Counted from the first letter of the stretch, positions 10,437 through 23,184 are shown. The stretch is 64,000 bases of DNA from Schistosoma haematobium (GCF_000699445.3 NC_067195.1:20097287-20161286); one strand, 5' to 3'. Notes: a model not told the origin generated them from the sequence alone. Numbers and translations: made by a program.

Positions 10437-13206
10437 TACTTACTTGCATATTTAGGCCTGTTACACCTCGAGAAGCAGAGGCTGCCTACAAGGATTCACC
10501 AACCAGCTCTGTTCTCTGATCACCTATCCAGTTGATTCCAGGTACTATTCATTCTTTTCATGTCTGCTTCCGATCCCCAGTGCAATTTGTTATTTGGTCT
10601 TCCTCTTTTCCGTTTCCATCAAGGATTCCAAGTTAGCGCTTGACTCGTGATGCAGTTTGGTGATTTTCTCAATGCATTTCCTATCCACATCCAACGTCTT
10701 TTCCTAACTTCCTTTCCAGTTGAAAAGTGTTTTGTTCTCTCCCACAGTAGGTTGTTGCTGATGATATCCGGTCAACAAACATTGTGTACACAATTGTTTA
10801 GAAGTACTTGTACGTTTTTGATGATGGTTGTGTTAGTTCTCCAAGTTTCAGCTCCGTACAGTAGAACTGTCTTGACGTTCGTATTGAAGATTCTGACTTT
10901 GATATTGGTTGGCAGTTGTTCTGAGTTCACTAAACTATTCAATTGTAGGAATATTGTACTTGCTTCACCAATCTATGACTTTACATCTGCGTCAGATCCT
11001 CCTCGTTTATCGGTGATGTTGTCCAGATACGTAAAACTTTCCACCTGTTCCAGAACTTCGTGATTGTACTTTCCCCGTTTTGAATATTGAGGTCTACTGA
11101 TATAGGGGCTGCAGGTATATTGGCTGTTTTTACCTGCATTTGTTACTGTGTATGGGTTAGAAGAGATAAGTCATGTGCAAAGTCTAAATCATCTAGTTGT
11201 ATCCAAGCTGTCGATTGTGTCATATGCTTCCCCTGAGATGTGGAGGTCTTCATGATTCGGTCAACCACCAAAAGAAAAAAGGTGAAGGTAAGCAGCCTTG
11301 TCTGACAATGGTCTTCACTTGAAGTGCATCTGTGAGCTGATCACCATGCACAACTATTCAATGCAGTCGGTCGTATGAATTCCATGTGATGATGATATTC
11401 TGGAGTACACCATAGTGTCGAATAAAGTTCCATACTTTTTCCTATATGCGCTGTCAAACGTACCTCATAGTTAGGGATGTTGGTGCATAATGAAGAGCTC
11501 GGTCAACAATGATCCATAGTGTTGCGTTTTGGTCGGTACACGACTGATCTTTATGCAATCCAGCCTACTGGTCCCGAAATTGGATGTCTTTGAATCTCTC
11601 ATCCGGTTCAACAACACTGTTGAAAACCTCTCCTGATACTGACAGTATTGTGATTCCCTTGTTGTCCTCACATTTGCTCAGATCTCCTATATGTGGTATC
11701 TTGATGAGATATACCTCTTTCTAGTCCGTCGGCAATCCTTCGTAGACAACGATAATTAAACATAGAGGGTCGTCTAACATCCTCAACTCGTAGGGGTCAG
11801 GTTTCACATACATAGAGTAAAACTGCTTTCACTGACGCGTTGTAGGTTTTACCTTTTGCAGCCAGACTAACATCACAAAGGCGCCTAAGATGGTCCAGAT
11901 TAGCACAAGTCGTTCTACCTTTCAGTCACGCCACCACCAGCACTTACACAGCTACGCGCATGCATGAATTTTTCAACTACTTCTATCTGGTAACTACCAA
12001 GAGTAAGTTCAGGAACAGGCTTCTGTTAGTCTTGTAAAATTACTTCGCATTTAGAAAGTAGAAAGTACACTCCATATCTGCGAACACTGATTGTCGACTG
12101 ACTAAGCGGAAATTACATTGTTTGAGTAAAATCACACAGTAAGACAATATCATCCTTATACTCAAGGTCGAGAAGTCTTTCTCCAGGTAACAGATCTACA
12201 CCACCATTACCTACATCCACCAGAGCTGTTTCCAGAACGTCATAGATATCAAAGTTGGAGAGGAATGGTGAGGTTGAGGAACCCTGCCTAACCCCACTGC
12301 TTGAATGGAACAACTCAAGGTCAAAAGTCCCTCCAGGTAACACACTGCCATTCCTACTACGGTTCATCATAGCTGTTTCCAGAATGTTTTGGTGGCATAG
12401 TTGAAAAAGAATGGTGAGATTAGACAACCCTGTCTAACTCCACTGTTCGAATGGAATAATAGAGAGTGTTAGTTGCATGGCCTCACTCTTCCTGAGTTGT
12501 CTGTATACAGGGTTTCTCCATCAGGCGTGATTGGGTTGGTGTTCTCTGTGTTATATTTGAGGATCTTGCCTCTTCTCTTGTGCATGTCGAAACCTACTGA
12601 TGCAGAGGCTGCTGCTACAGTGTTTGTCTTGACCAGCCTTTGATGTGTATGGGATAGAAGGGCCAGGTCATCTGCGCGGTCCAAATCGTCTAGCTGCATC
12701 CAACCTATCTATGTTATTCCGTGCTTCCCGTCAGTGTGGAGGTCTTCATAATTCAGTCAACCACCAGAACAAAGAGAAAAGAGGAGAGTAGGCAGCCTTG
12801 TCTGGCTACGGTCCTCATTCGGAATGCGTCTGTCAGCTATCCTCCATGCACGATTTTGCACTCTAGTCCGTCATATGAATTCCTCCCAAATCTTCCTGAG
12901 TAGATTGTGAAGCATGTTTGCAGTTACTTCTATATCTGACTTTAGTGCTTCGTCTGGTATATTGTCAGGTCCTGCTGCTTTCCAACTCTTGGTTTATTTG
13001 ATGGTTATGCTGATTCCTCCCGTCGGTGGATTGACATCTATAGGAATGTCTGTGTATGCTGCTCCGATGTCCGGTGGATTTAATGGAGTAGGTCTATTCA
13101 AGAGTTCTTCGAAGTATTCCACCTATCTGTTCCTCTGTTCTTGAATCTCGGTGATTGGCTTACCTCCTTTGTCCTTGACCGGTTTCTCTGGTTTACTATA
13201 TTTCCC
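10437..13206 (-). mobile_element. SR2-like (RTE clade) LINE, antisense, broken and interrupted
   Basis: Read on the - strand from 13206 leftward: RNRWVE, then ELLNRP, AAYTDIPIDV, KAAGPDNIPDEALKSDIEVTA (RT fingers region of SR2). After a deletion follows LDDLDRADDLALLSHTHQ (motif C region, catalytic YADD-equivalent altered to RADD) and NTENTNPITPDGETL. The 11790-12460 interval is a different LINE. SR2 resumes at 11780: RTDQNATLW, VRQGCLPSPFFLLVVDRIM, LDDLDFAHDL, and ends with the C-terminal [19 protein letters not shown] and KRKRGRPNNK at 10500-10760. Stops and frameshifts throughout. Candidate target-site duplication: aaagaattac (10430-10439) and aaacaattag (13207-13216), 8 of 10 identical. 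Confidence 0.8.
11790..12460 (-). mobile_element. Second-family RTE-type LINE fragment nested in SR2
   Basis: On the - strand it encodes pieces with HSSSGVRQG, LLPGERLLDLEYKDDIVLL (motif C, YADD changed to YKDD), then NLDHLRRLCDVSLAAKGKTYNA and LLYVCETWP. The order is that of the LINE family at 23440-24400 (GVDLLPGG.LIDLEYADDI .. FANLRQLWRR .. CETWP), though it is a different subfamily. An internal tandem duplication of ~150 bp repeats the GVRQG-to-LLPGE block (12139-12290 and 12290-12450). Confidence 0.7.
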
Positions 13207-13450
13207 AAACAATTAGAAAAATTCTGTTGTGCATAAACTGGTCATTAGGGAATCAAAATGGAGTACAAAATAGTACATTCTTATTACAATAGCTTTGGAT
13301 TAGAAAACGGTATGATAGTGAATCATACATCAAACGAGAGCTTTCGATATATGGAATTAGGGAGAAAACTGAATGTTAGTATTTAAAAAGCTTTGAATTA
13401 AGTGAAATAACGTCCACAAAAATAGGTTTCGTTGTTTTTCCCGGCTTGTT
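13207..13450. repeat. Repeat family Y, copy 2, right part
   Basis: Resumes family Y at caattagaaaa and runs through gtgaatcatacatcaaacga and actgaatgttagtatt, matching 2835-3085. Confidence 0.6.
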
Positions 13451-13800
13451 TGTTTATTTGTTAACATCAGCTTTTATTTCTAAAAGAGAAAGTCTCGGTC
13501 TATATCTTTCATCGTCCATGTCAGCAGTTCACATGTTAAATTACTGTGTGGTTTTACTGACCACATGAATCAGATGTTATCAAATTCAGTAAAAGCTCAA
13601 GTATTCGGACAGTTGATGATTATCGTTTAGCTCTAAGTAATTATTTCGATATAACAGCCTCTAAATTTGCTATCAGGTAACTGGTTTACTAGATAGTTGA
13701 ACTGAAAAAATTAATTATCTTTTGTCAAACAAACCAATGTCCAACCGTATTAAAAGTTTGGTTCATAGAATCCGATAAGCACTAAGGACTAGATTAGTAA

Positions 13801-14310
13801 GATACTGGTTATTCATTTGAACACAAATATTGGTACAAGGAGGCACCAAATATACATGCGCCACATAATTCATTCAAGTTGTGTGAGGGCTGGGATACTG
13901 CTCCGGCATTCAAACCGAAGCAAGTGGTTTTCTCAAGGGGGTACTCCCTCAGCGCTTGATCTGAAGGTCTAATCCACAAGGCAGTGGAGCAGTTCCCATG
14001 GTAGCCAGTAGCCAACAATAGGTTCATATGCCAATTGTTATCTTAAGATCCTGGGGCCCATGTGTACCATCGGTTTCGAATACGGGTTTTCCAACTCCCT
14101 TAGATGGATTCTCCATATCTACCAACCCGTTTAAAGCGCCAATGATTCGCTTTTCATCCTCTCAATTTCGTGAACAACACCCGTGGTGCGAGAAGGCAGT
14201 GGGTAGGACTTCCCTGGCAGTGGCTTTATATGCGTGGTCATGTGAGTGCATTTGGAGAGAGAGAGAGCTGACTATCCCCAACCTCGGCTGTACCAGGGCA
14301 TTTGAGGGTT
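13801..14310 (-). repeat. Unclassified dispersed repeat, family X, copy 1
   Basis: Reverse complement matches 59985-60785 outside its CR1 insert: tggggatagtcagctctc, ctgccagggaagtcctac, cacgaaattgaga, aaaagcgaat, atgaacctattgttgg, ccacttgcttcggttt, gtgtggcgca-like, tttggtgcctc, gtaccaatattt. The A/T-rich tail at the 13801 end suggests a retroposed RNA. No coding capacity recognised. Shorter 3' copies are at 33553 and 53791. Confidence 0.65.
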
Positions 14311-14643
14311 ACTACGTAATGATTAATGAACGTAAATTTCCCAGTCATGCTGTAGGTTAGTCGCTACTTGGATAGTTCGGTGACAAACTCTCTAGTTGTG
14401 ATACTAGGCAACGATGGTTCGGGTCATTTAAAGATAACAAGTTCGCTAAAGGCTGCAGATGCGTCTTATTGACAAATGCTTACCAGCGCAAAACACTTTC
14501 AGAGCATCCCATTGACTACCTTTTGCCATCCGACATAAAACCTATCTAACTGATTACCCGAAGGCCAGTAATTGAAGTGTGAACTGTGAATAGGTCGATT
14601 AGTTAGTCGAATAATTTTATAGAATCATTTAGCGATAAGCACT

Positions 14644-15045
14644 TTGTTAATTACAATGAGTAGTCACATTTCAGCTTGTATATACAGGAGAAAAAACAAT
14701 ATTTATTCAAAAATCAAAGTCTCTGATAACCCAAATTTTAAGAAAATTTTATGTTGTTACATGTGTTTTCTTGAAGCTAGATGGTTTTATAGTGAAACAT
14801 TGATTGCTCTTCTAAACATCATCAACAATAATTTTAGCCTGAAAGATTTAACTGTTCATTACGTTGTCATGTTAGATTGTGTTGAAGATATTTTATATCA
14901 GTCTATTATTATTAATAATAATGGTTTTATTCAATATTATACACTTAATACAATAGAGAATACTCAGAACAAGGTATTTCAACAAGTTTCTTTACCAAAA
15001 CGTAAAACACAACTGCCTACCTATATACTTAAATTAAATCAATAA
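14644..15045 (+). CDS. Hypothetical 129-133 residue open frame, unconfirmed
   Basis: Open frame with first ATG at 14656 (MSSHISACIYRRKNNIYSK..) ending in TAA. No family is recognised. It is rich in Asn, Ile, Leu and Lys with no clear signal peptide or membrane segment; a middle stretch (FYSETLIALLNIINNNFS) is moderately hydrophobic. At this base composition roughly half an open frame of this length is expected by chance across the window, so it may not be a gene. No transposon similarity seen. It lies between repeat X and the tRNA-headed elements, upstream of SOAT. Confidence 0.15.
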   Translation: MLITMSSHISACIYRRKNNIYSKIKVSDNPNFKKILCCYMCFLEARWFYSETLIALLNIINNNFSLKDLTVHYVVMLDCVEDILYQSIIINNNGFIQYYTLNTIENTQNKVFQQVSLPKRKTQLPTYILKLNQ

Positions 15046-15248
15046 ACTACCTGGGATTAAATGAAATGCGTTTTAAATAAAATTGGAACATGTACAACTT
15101 TTAATTAGAAATATGTCTAATCATATTTCGATAAATTTGACTAGCTTAGTAGCATATTATATGTTGAAAGGATTCGTACTTACTAATGGCTGGTGGCAAT
15201 TACAGTTTATTTAGTATGTCACTAAGTTTGTGATGAAAATTATTGGGT

Positions 15249-15270
15249 AATATATATATATATATATATA
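15249..15270. repeat. (TA)n microsatellite
   Basis: About eleven TA repeats. Confidence 0.9.
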
Positions 15271-15589
15271 AACATGTATAATGATAAATTTTAATTCTGA
15301 ATCATGAGTAATTGATAGCATGCAACCTCTTTGACCTATTTATTTGACCTATCATTCAGCTTCAATCAATTTAACCGTTTTACATAGGTCAGCAGAACTT
15401 TTAACCGAATAAATTATAATATTTTTGATGTGTCTAGTAAAGCTGTTGAATAATTCATATTGACTTAAAGTATTTAGGTTGAGTAATACATAGACCAAGC
15501 TATCAGTTTTCAGCGAAAGAGTTTGAAAATGATGCAGAATTAATGGGTTTACAAAGGCATTAAAACACCTTTTTGTTATTTTTAGGTTT

Positions 15590-15775
15590 TTGTTTGAGAT
15601 CATGAATCGATTGATGTTAGATCACCACTGAAAACCTCGAAGCACTGGAGGGCCGTCTCGTCCTAGTATGAGACTCCTCAGCAGTGTGCGTCCACGTTTC
15701 CATGCGCGGGATCCGAACCCAGGACTTCCGGTCTCGCGCGCGAACACTTAACTTCTAGACCTCTAATATTTCCTA
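15590..15775 (-). repeat. tRNA-headed short element with hammerhead-like motif, copy a
   Basis: On the - strand: an A-box-like start (ggtctagaagttaag), a B-box-like gggttcggatccc, then ctgctgaggagtctcatactaggacgagacggccctcc and a tail ending aatcgattcatg. The hammerhead-type core CTGAGGA is kept, but GAAAC is GAGAC and the cleavage triplet GTC is CTC, so it should be inactive. Confidence 0.7.
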
Positions 15776-15984
15776 AATATTTGTTATACGTGCAGAGTTG
15801 AAATTATGAATTATTATCTGACAACAGTTTTCCAGTTTGTGATCGCAAGTGAGAAAAGTAACTAAAGACTTGAGATTAGCAGCAGAAATCTCAACCGTAG
15901 AATTTATTAAACAGTAGCCTAAGTGCGTAACACCAGGTGTTTAGTGCATCCAAGGTTGATATAATTTAAAATGCTTCAATTAGT

Positions 15985-16075
15985 GAAATCGAACGCAAGA
16001 TCTTCAGTCTCGTGAGCGAACGCTTAACTTCTAGACCAAAGGTCTCAGGTTCGATTTCGCATCCGGAATTGTGGA
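15985..16075. repeat. Truncated tRNA-headed element with palindromic arrangement, copy b
   Basis: gaaatcgaac (15985-15994) is the perfect reverse complement of gttcgatttc (16049-16058). Between them is a second stem agacc-aaa-ggtct (16033-16045). It looks like a head-to-head fusion of two partial element heads. Confidence 0.5.
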
Positions 16076-16079
16076 TACT

Positions 16080-18949
16080 TACTATTATTGTCTTACTTAT
16101 TTTTAATCAAATATCTTTGTATTATTATTACTGGTTCAGTATTACTATTAATCTTCCGAACATATGAGTATAATTAGCACTCAACCCGCTTTATTATTTC
16201 ATACTGAATTCATATAACTTTATATACGATATAATCTTCGACTAAACATTTGATTTGATTTGTGATTGCATTATTATTTCTCCTAATTTATGTTACCAAT
16301 ATCTATACAGATAATTAATTCCATAATTTTATTTAACGTATGGGCTTGTTTAAGTTAACACTGCATATTTTAGTCATTTCAACATTATTATTGTTATTTT
16401 ATTTGAAGAACAATCTTAAATTTACTTGTTATAATTTTAAACAATGTATTATCCTTAAACATGGCCACTTTTAGAATTATTAATTTGAATATACAACTGT
16501 AGAACCTGAAGAGATGTTATTGTAAAGAATATTCTTCGTTCATATGTCAGCATTTTAATGTGATGCGGATTTTTTAGTCGGACTATATATTTTCTTATTT
16601 TTTCAATTTACAAACAAAACAATATATAGAAGACATTGATATATTCATCATTCTTGTAAAATCATTTTATCCTTTTTTATAGTATTGTTCATTTCTCACG
16701 AACTATTTATTTATAAGAGCTGTTTTCTGATTGGCTGATAGATGGCTAAAATTCGTCGTGATTGTTTTAAACTGAATGCTTTTAACATGAAATGTTTAAT
16801 AGGTGATCAAAAAACCTTAATAAATCTTGTCCAAGGGGTTTATAGGTAATTATTCCTTTAATCGAAAGTTAGTTGCTAGATGTATGTAAATAGCACGAAC
16901 AGAACAGATGCGATTTGAATAGATTAGAGGATTCATACCAAGGTTAATTTACTCATGGAACTGCACCATTTAGACAGCCAAGTAGAAGTAGTCAGATGTC
17001 TCGTCCTCGTATATGACTCTTCAGGAGTCTGTACCAGTGACCTCACACAGGATCGAAGCTGAGACTTTCAGATCTGGAGGCCAGAAGGATAAAATTTGGT
17101 AACCATTTTGAAATCTAGTGGTTCAGATTTTCGAACACAGTTGATTTATTTTACAGCTCAGTGTTCCATAGGTCACAGCTTCGTGAAGAAAATTCGAGAA
17201 ATCTACTGTAAAGCTAATATATAATAATTAACTATAACTTCCTAATTTTCAGTCGTCATCCAGGTAATGTTGTTTCATTATGAAACTAATGTTGAAAATA
17301 TACGAAATCTGAACAAAATATATATTCAACACTGCAAGTAATCTTTGATCCTTTATTTGTTCACTTTGTAATACGTTTTTGCCACCTTTACTCTAGTTTT
17401 ATTTTCATGTACACTCATTGCCTAGCTGGATAGCTAACAAGCGTCTATACATTCATCTATTATTTTTACTATCATCTTTATACCTCCCAAATGAAAAAAT
17501 GTCCAGGTGTTGGTCTGTTTTATTGGTTACATTTTCTGCTACACCAGTCACCTTTATTATTTCTAACATTGGAGATCATTTATCTATTCATCCAATATAC
17601 TGGTTTATTCTAGATGTTTCATGATTTGTCTCAATCTCATCTTTAGTAAACGTGATCATCTAGAAACGTATCATATTTCCTTGCTATTTAAGTAATTCTT
17701 ATCATCACAAGCTGAGTAGGATAATATTCAGTTAGAATGGTTTTCGGATTAAGTATTCGCCATTTACATCCTAATAAAGTGTTGAATCTGTAAACGTTTT
17801 CTGAAAAATAGTATACCTATGCTAGCAGAATATTTGTCCACTTATTTGTGTTAATTATTCTCTTGCTACAGATTTATAAATGAAACTCTTGTAGGATAGT
17901 AATCAGCTAAGAAAAGTTCAATCATAGCTTAACTATCTTTTCTTGATATTGATAAGTATGTGGTTTCTGTCATTGATTGGTCATTAGTTGTGGCATTAAA
18001 GAGAGCTATGACCACTTGAATATTGTTTTGTCCCGGTTTCAGGCTCTTCAGTGGTAACCACATGCAATCTGTTAGAGTCTGAACGGAAGATGTTTAGTTC
18101 TCGGGGCAGGTACTTAACATAGAGAAACCTGATCTGGAATAGAATAGCTAAAAATATCCAATTTCAATTGAGTGGGGATATAATGTTGTGGTCAACCAAC
18201 TATCATGTACTTACTAATGACTTTACTTGGCATCCAGCGATTACAGAAACAAATAATCATTATGAACTTGTCGAAGTCACAGATACGGATCAGTGGATTT
18301 AAACTCAGTGTTTTTAAGGTTAAACACTTGTCGCCGGACCTGACAGTTCTACATTTAATCATTGAGGGTGTTGTGGATGAATTTTCCTTAGGAATCATAA
18401 ACCAGAATAAAAGACGTCATATACTCTCTAAGTTGAAGGGACACTCCAACTGATATCAATCTATTATGTAGAAACAGACAAATTAAATGTATCTACATAA
18501 AATCTATCGACTATAATAGTAATAATATTTTTTAATGTAAACCAAATTAAATAAAAAATTAAGTGAATTTTATACGTCATCAGTTAGATGAATAATATGA
18601 CCAATCACGTTTTCCAATTTCATCACCATTCACATAATAATTACAGTAATCATAATAGTTATAAAGTGTATGTATAGATTTATATTTATATATATATATA
18701 CCAATGGACAGAGTAAAGTTCAACTGATGTATACAATCATAGATATAAATTAAATAAACTATAGATTAACTGTATTATCTCTTTAGTGTTTACATTTATA
18801 ATATATTTTTCTCAAAAAAGCAAACAGTAATTATCAAAGAATAATTACAGAAAGGCACATTGATTTATGAAATCAATATAACCATTGAAAGGAATTTCAA
18901 TATTGTTTACTATTGTGAAAAAGCAAAATTTTATTCTGATCGAAAAGGG
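16080..18949. other. Intergenic / SOAT 5' flank
   Basis: Apart from the degenerate short element at 16955-17095 I see no recognisable feature. A possible acceptor ..aataattacag ends at 18850, so SOAT may have an upstream non-coding exon somewhere in this stretch. Confidence 0.4.
16955..17095 (-). repeat. tRNA-headed short element, degenerate copy c
   Basis: Weak - strand match: gatgtctcgtcctcgtatatgactcttcaggag corresponds to the hammerhead region of the family, followed by an altered tRNA-like head. Low confidence. Confidence 0.4.
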
Positions 18950-19284
18950 ATGCAAGAATCTTTAGTTGATGAGATGAATATTCGTCGACGTCATGATGAG
19001 AAAAATATGAAAACCGCATCAACACAATCATTAAATAATTTAAATTTACAATTGAAAGAGTTTAAAATAACGGAACAAACTAATTCCAATAGTCCAGATA
19101 ATGATAAGCATAAATTTGTACATGATGTTGTCTGGTGTGATTTAGCTGAGCAATTTCGACTGAATTTAATTACACAGTTAGATGAACATCTAAAAGTATC
19201 ATTGAATGATCTAGTAAGTACAGCAATTTCAAGAGATAGTTATCTACAAAATACACAAGCACTTAATGACTGGATGACTGATAA
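18950..19284 (+). CDS. SOAT: Sterol O-acyltransferase (SOAT/ACAT), first coding exon
   Basis: SOAT esterifies cholesterol with long-chain acyl-CoA in the endoplasmic reticulum membrane; it belongs to the MBOAT family. The three exons (18950-19284, 36034-36424, 43207-44253) join in phase to give 590 residues, against about 550 in vertebrates. This exon encodes the cytosolic N-terminus (residues 1-111): MQESLVDEMNIRRRHDEK, later QLDEHLKVSLNDLVSTAIS, which resembles the 'HVDDFVSNLIEKS' region of known SOATs only loosely. It ends GATAA|gtaagt (phase 2), fitting the next exon. The frame stays open upstream to 18845, without an ATG before 18950; a splice acceptor at 18850 could put the true start in an earlier exon. 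The start is therefore my best choice, not certain. Confidence 0.75.
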
Positions 19285-22200
19285 GTAAGTTACTTCTATT
19301 TAGTTACATCTATTTCTTATTATTCTTACATGTGTATATGTGTGTATTGTTTTTATACGATTAAGTTAAAGATGATTTATTTTTCCAACTTATCATCATG
19401 TTGTCGAACGGTGTTTTCTCTTGTATTATTATTATTATTATTAATTAGCACTATGTTTATAAAATTTAGGCTCTCAATAAAATGAAAATTTCTGACTGTT
19501 GAATTATACCAAGTTAGAATGAAACAATTGACAAGTAGTTTAATGATTTCCATTTCTATTCTGTCTTAGTTATTTAAATGAGTTTAGATTCAATTCAACA
19601 AGTCTATAATGTTGATTAGTGATAGAGCAGTCGACGAATGTAAAGTGACCATTGAATCGTAGCATTTTATGAACATCTAATTTTTACCTGTTGATACTGA
19701 GCAATAACAGCATAACCACTGAATAAAATAAATTTAAAATATCAAGACATTCAATGTGGAGAAACGTCATTTTTTATCATGTATTGTCCAATTGTTATAT
19801 TTTGATTAACATTTTCACATGAATAGACATATTCAGTAATATAGACTCTAAATTAAATCAACGAATAAATTTAATTTTAAAGATCGTTTTTAATTCCCAG
19901 GGAGAGCAAACAAATAGCTTTCATGACTATTAATTAGTATAAACTATTTAATACCAGGAAATATATATTAAATATTGATTTGAATGAAATGATTCTTGTA
20001 AAGTCCTTAAAGCCAAGGAACTGCCTCAGTTAAAGTGAACAAACATACTCCAGATATTCATCTGCTTTGTTGTTTTATAAGATGTAAATTAAATAAGTAA
20101 AGTTCACAAGTTGTGTTGAAATGGTAACTATTCCTTAAGATGACACAAAATTTTGATTACGTAACTTTGTTTTACGATAACAGACTCATTTTTACGTCAT
20201 ATCTTTGACTCTTTACCAAAGTTCCCATTTAGACTAATTTTAAAAAAGGATGGTTTGCCTAAAACATAGTACATAATAAAGTTTATATTCCAATGATAGT
20301 ATGCACATATTACCTTTACTACAAATATAATCAGCAGTGTTTTGATTTTATGTAACATTTCATTCGACTTGGTTTGACGTTTTGTTGTTCTTTTTTCTAT
20401 TTTGTTACTGTTACACAAGATATCGGTTATCGATTATGTTAGTTTTGTCACTGTTATAAATTTTTTTCTTCAATTTCTATTTGTTGGTATTAAATTGAAA
20501 ATAATTGAGTATAAAATATTATCACTGTACTGTTACCAAGTTATTGTGTAATGACACCAGGGTGTTTTTTCGTCTAGATGAATCATTTAGATAGACTTAG
20601 TCAAGCACATTTTTCATTAGACTGGTATCAACTGAAAAAGCTTTTTAAAATGAAGGACCACTGGTGATTCGTTTCGTCATTGGTCGAAATTATTCAGTGA
20701 AAACAATTATGTAGGAGGTGAAGCAATTATCACTGATAACAGTGGATGGTTGTCACAATAAGTGGCGAATAGATTGAGGTTAGCGCTGTAAACCATAGGA
20801 TTTGGACTCATCAGTTTAAAGATATTTTGATTCTCGTGCAATCTGAGTATATTGAGTTGTAATCCATGTGGAACCGTGGATATGTGTTCCAAACTTAAAA
20901 AAACACGTGTTATGTGATCCTTACTTTTAAACGGTTATCCAGTCAATACATGATATGCTTTAGACGCACTATGCAAAAACAGAATAAATTTATATTAAAG
21001 AGGAAGAATGTATTTATAAAATCTCAGCGAATGAATTTTGAAGTAAATCCAACGTTTCGCCTGGCAATCTGGTCCAAGCTTTTTTGTTCCTCTTTAATGT
21101 CTCACATTAACTCGGCGCCGAAGTACTGTGAAACTATTAGAATAAATTTATCTTTAAAATTTAACTAGATAAGTTATTTTTCTTGCAGTCATAATATTTA
21201 GATAAGCTGACGCTGATAATAGACTGATACTATAGAACGATCGTTTATACCCTTAGCAACTTTTTGCAATAAAAGTAAAGACAAATTTCATTTTAGTCAG
21301 CTTAGTAGCTTTTATTATTAAGACATTGTGAATGTACTTCTACTAATAACATGCTTAATTTTAAATCATTGAATATCCCCAAAATATTACAGTTCCGTAT
21401 GGACAGTAGAAAATATGAACTGGAGGATAATCGTAGCATAAAGTATTGTCACGTGGTATTCAGTATGATTGACTAACTTAGCATCAAAATTAGATATAAG
21501 ATATAACAAGATATTCATCTATGAGAAAACTTGCGGGAATGAAACTCGGACTATAGTTTTTATTTAGTTTTAAATCAGGCTAAAAAAAGATTCGCAATAC
21601 GTTTACTAATTTAACACTGAGTTAGAAAAATACGGACTATTAGTTCACGATGCAGTAGTTAAACGGCGTTATGCTCACCGTAAGATCAGAAGAGTACAAG
21701 CTGAGGGTTATACTGACGCGTTCCAAATAAAATCGAAAAAACCGTCTACTGCTCTCCTATCTACAACTGTTTTCCAACTGTTGTCAATTCATGGTGTTTA
21801 AAATTAAAAATCTCCCATAAATAGTGAGTCCTACTTAAATGCGTCCATCAACATACCAGATACACAATACGTGTATATTTTGAAATGTTTACCCGTTAGA
21901 CATAGAAAGACATGATTCCCTTGTATACAATGGTGTCGTTTTTTGTCACTCATTTTCTCTCTATTCGATCATTCCATATTCGAAGTTGTCTAGGAATATC
22001 ATTTGAAGTGTATTTTTATAGTATTGACCGTCATGTGCTAAAATGTATTTATTTGACATTATTAAGTTTATAATTGTTAATGAATGAAAATAAGTATAGT
22101 TTTACCAATTGATTTCATCACAGCAAACATCTTTTCCAATGTACACTAGTGTGATGAACTGAAAAACACTATTTGTAATCTACGCTATTTCAAATAAATA

Positions 22201-23180
22201 TTTTCGTCTTGACATTTTTTAAAACAAAACAAACGTCTCGTCAACATTAAGAAGTTTTGTTTATAGTTTTAATTAACAATAGTGAACTTCATCAAATATA
22301 ACAAATAATTTGTTTTTTCAGGAATTATTCAACTTTTGATAACTACAAATTAAGGTCAACTTCAGCATGATAGGCAAGGTGTATAATGGTTATCTGGATT
22401 GATCTTTCTTAATTACTCGGACAAGTATACGATACTTGGTTGTCACACTACTGAGGTGGCTGGGGAAGAATAACAAATTCATCAATCGTCATTTATATTG
22501 ATATAGGATGGTGTCCAGTATAGAATCAGTGTAGAAGGTCTCAAGGAGCGATCAGACCGTGAAGCTTTTGGCTGTCGGTCTGAGACCTATGAGATAATTT
22601 AGAATTTCTGGTTATGGTCTGCACGATCATTCCTGTATATGGTTGGAGATACTGAATGAGTGTCTTCGGGATTGTTTGTCGAGACAGATTTATTCATTCA
22701 TTCATTCGATTATTTAAATCTGGATAATTTGTGCCATTCATATTCATCCTCACTCAGTTGTATTTTTGAAGTCTACGACTCAACAATAATAGATATTATC
22801 TTTTCAAGTACTTTTCTTTTAGTTTCTTGTGGATTTTCTTTTCCGGTACTAGTGTAAACTTTGGTCAATGAACATTCGTTTATGACTGATTGATCGCTAT
22901 TAGCAAAATGAGAATCATGTGTTTAAACGTAGTAACACATATATTACCGCAAAATAGAATTCCTTTTTGCGAGGTAAGCTTACTAACCGAACAACTAAAC
23001 CTTCTCCTTTACTCTGGTATAGGACGGACAGTAGTCATAGATGGAGTTCTTATGCACTTATTATTAGTCTTACAGAGTTTTCACCAAAATCCTTGACTGA
23101 CGGAAAAACCTATGATAATTCAGCAATCGTTGACCAACAGGATTATCTTAACATAATTGAAAAAAAGTAGTGTTTGGAAA
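19285..23180 (+). other. SOAT intron 1, 5' part
   Basis: Nothing recognised apart from a short (TTA)n run near 19425-19444. Open frames here are short and unlike any family I know. Confidence 0.5.
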
Positions 23181-23184
23181 CAAT

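Noticed and set aside
22340..22660. Possible tRNA-derived repeat (gataggcaaggtgtataatgg .. ggtctgagacc)
   Set aside because: Only a vague resemblance; no second copy found in the window.
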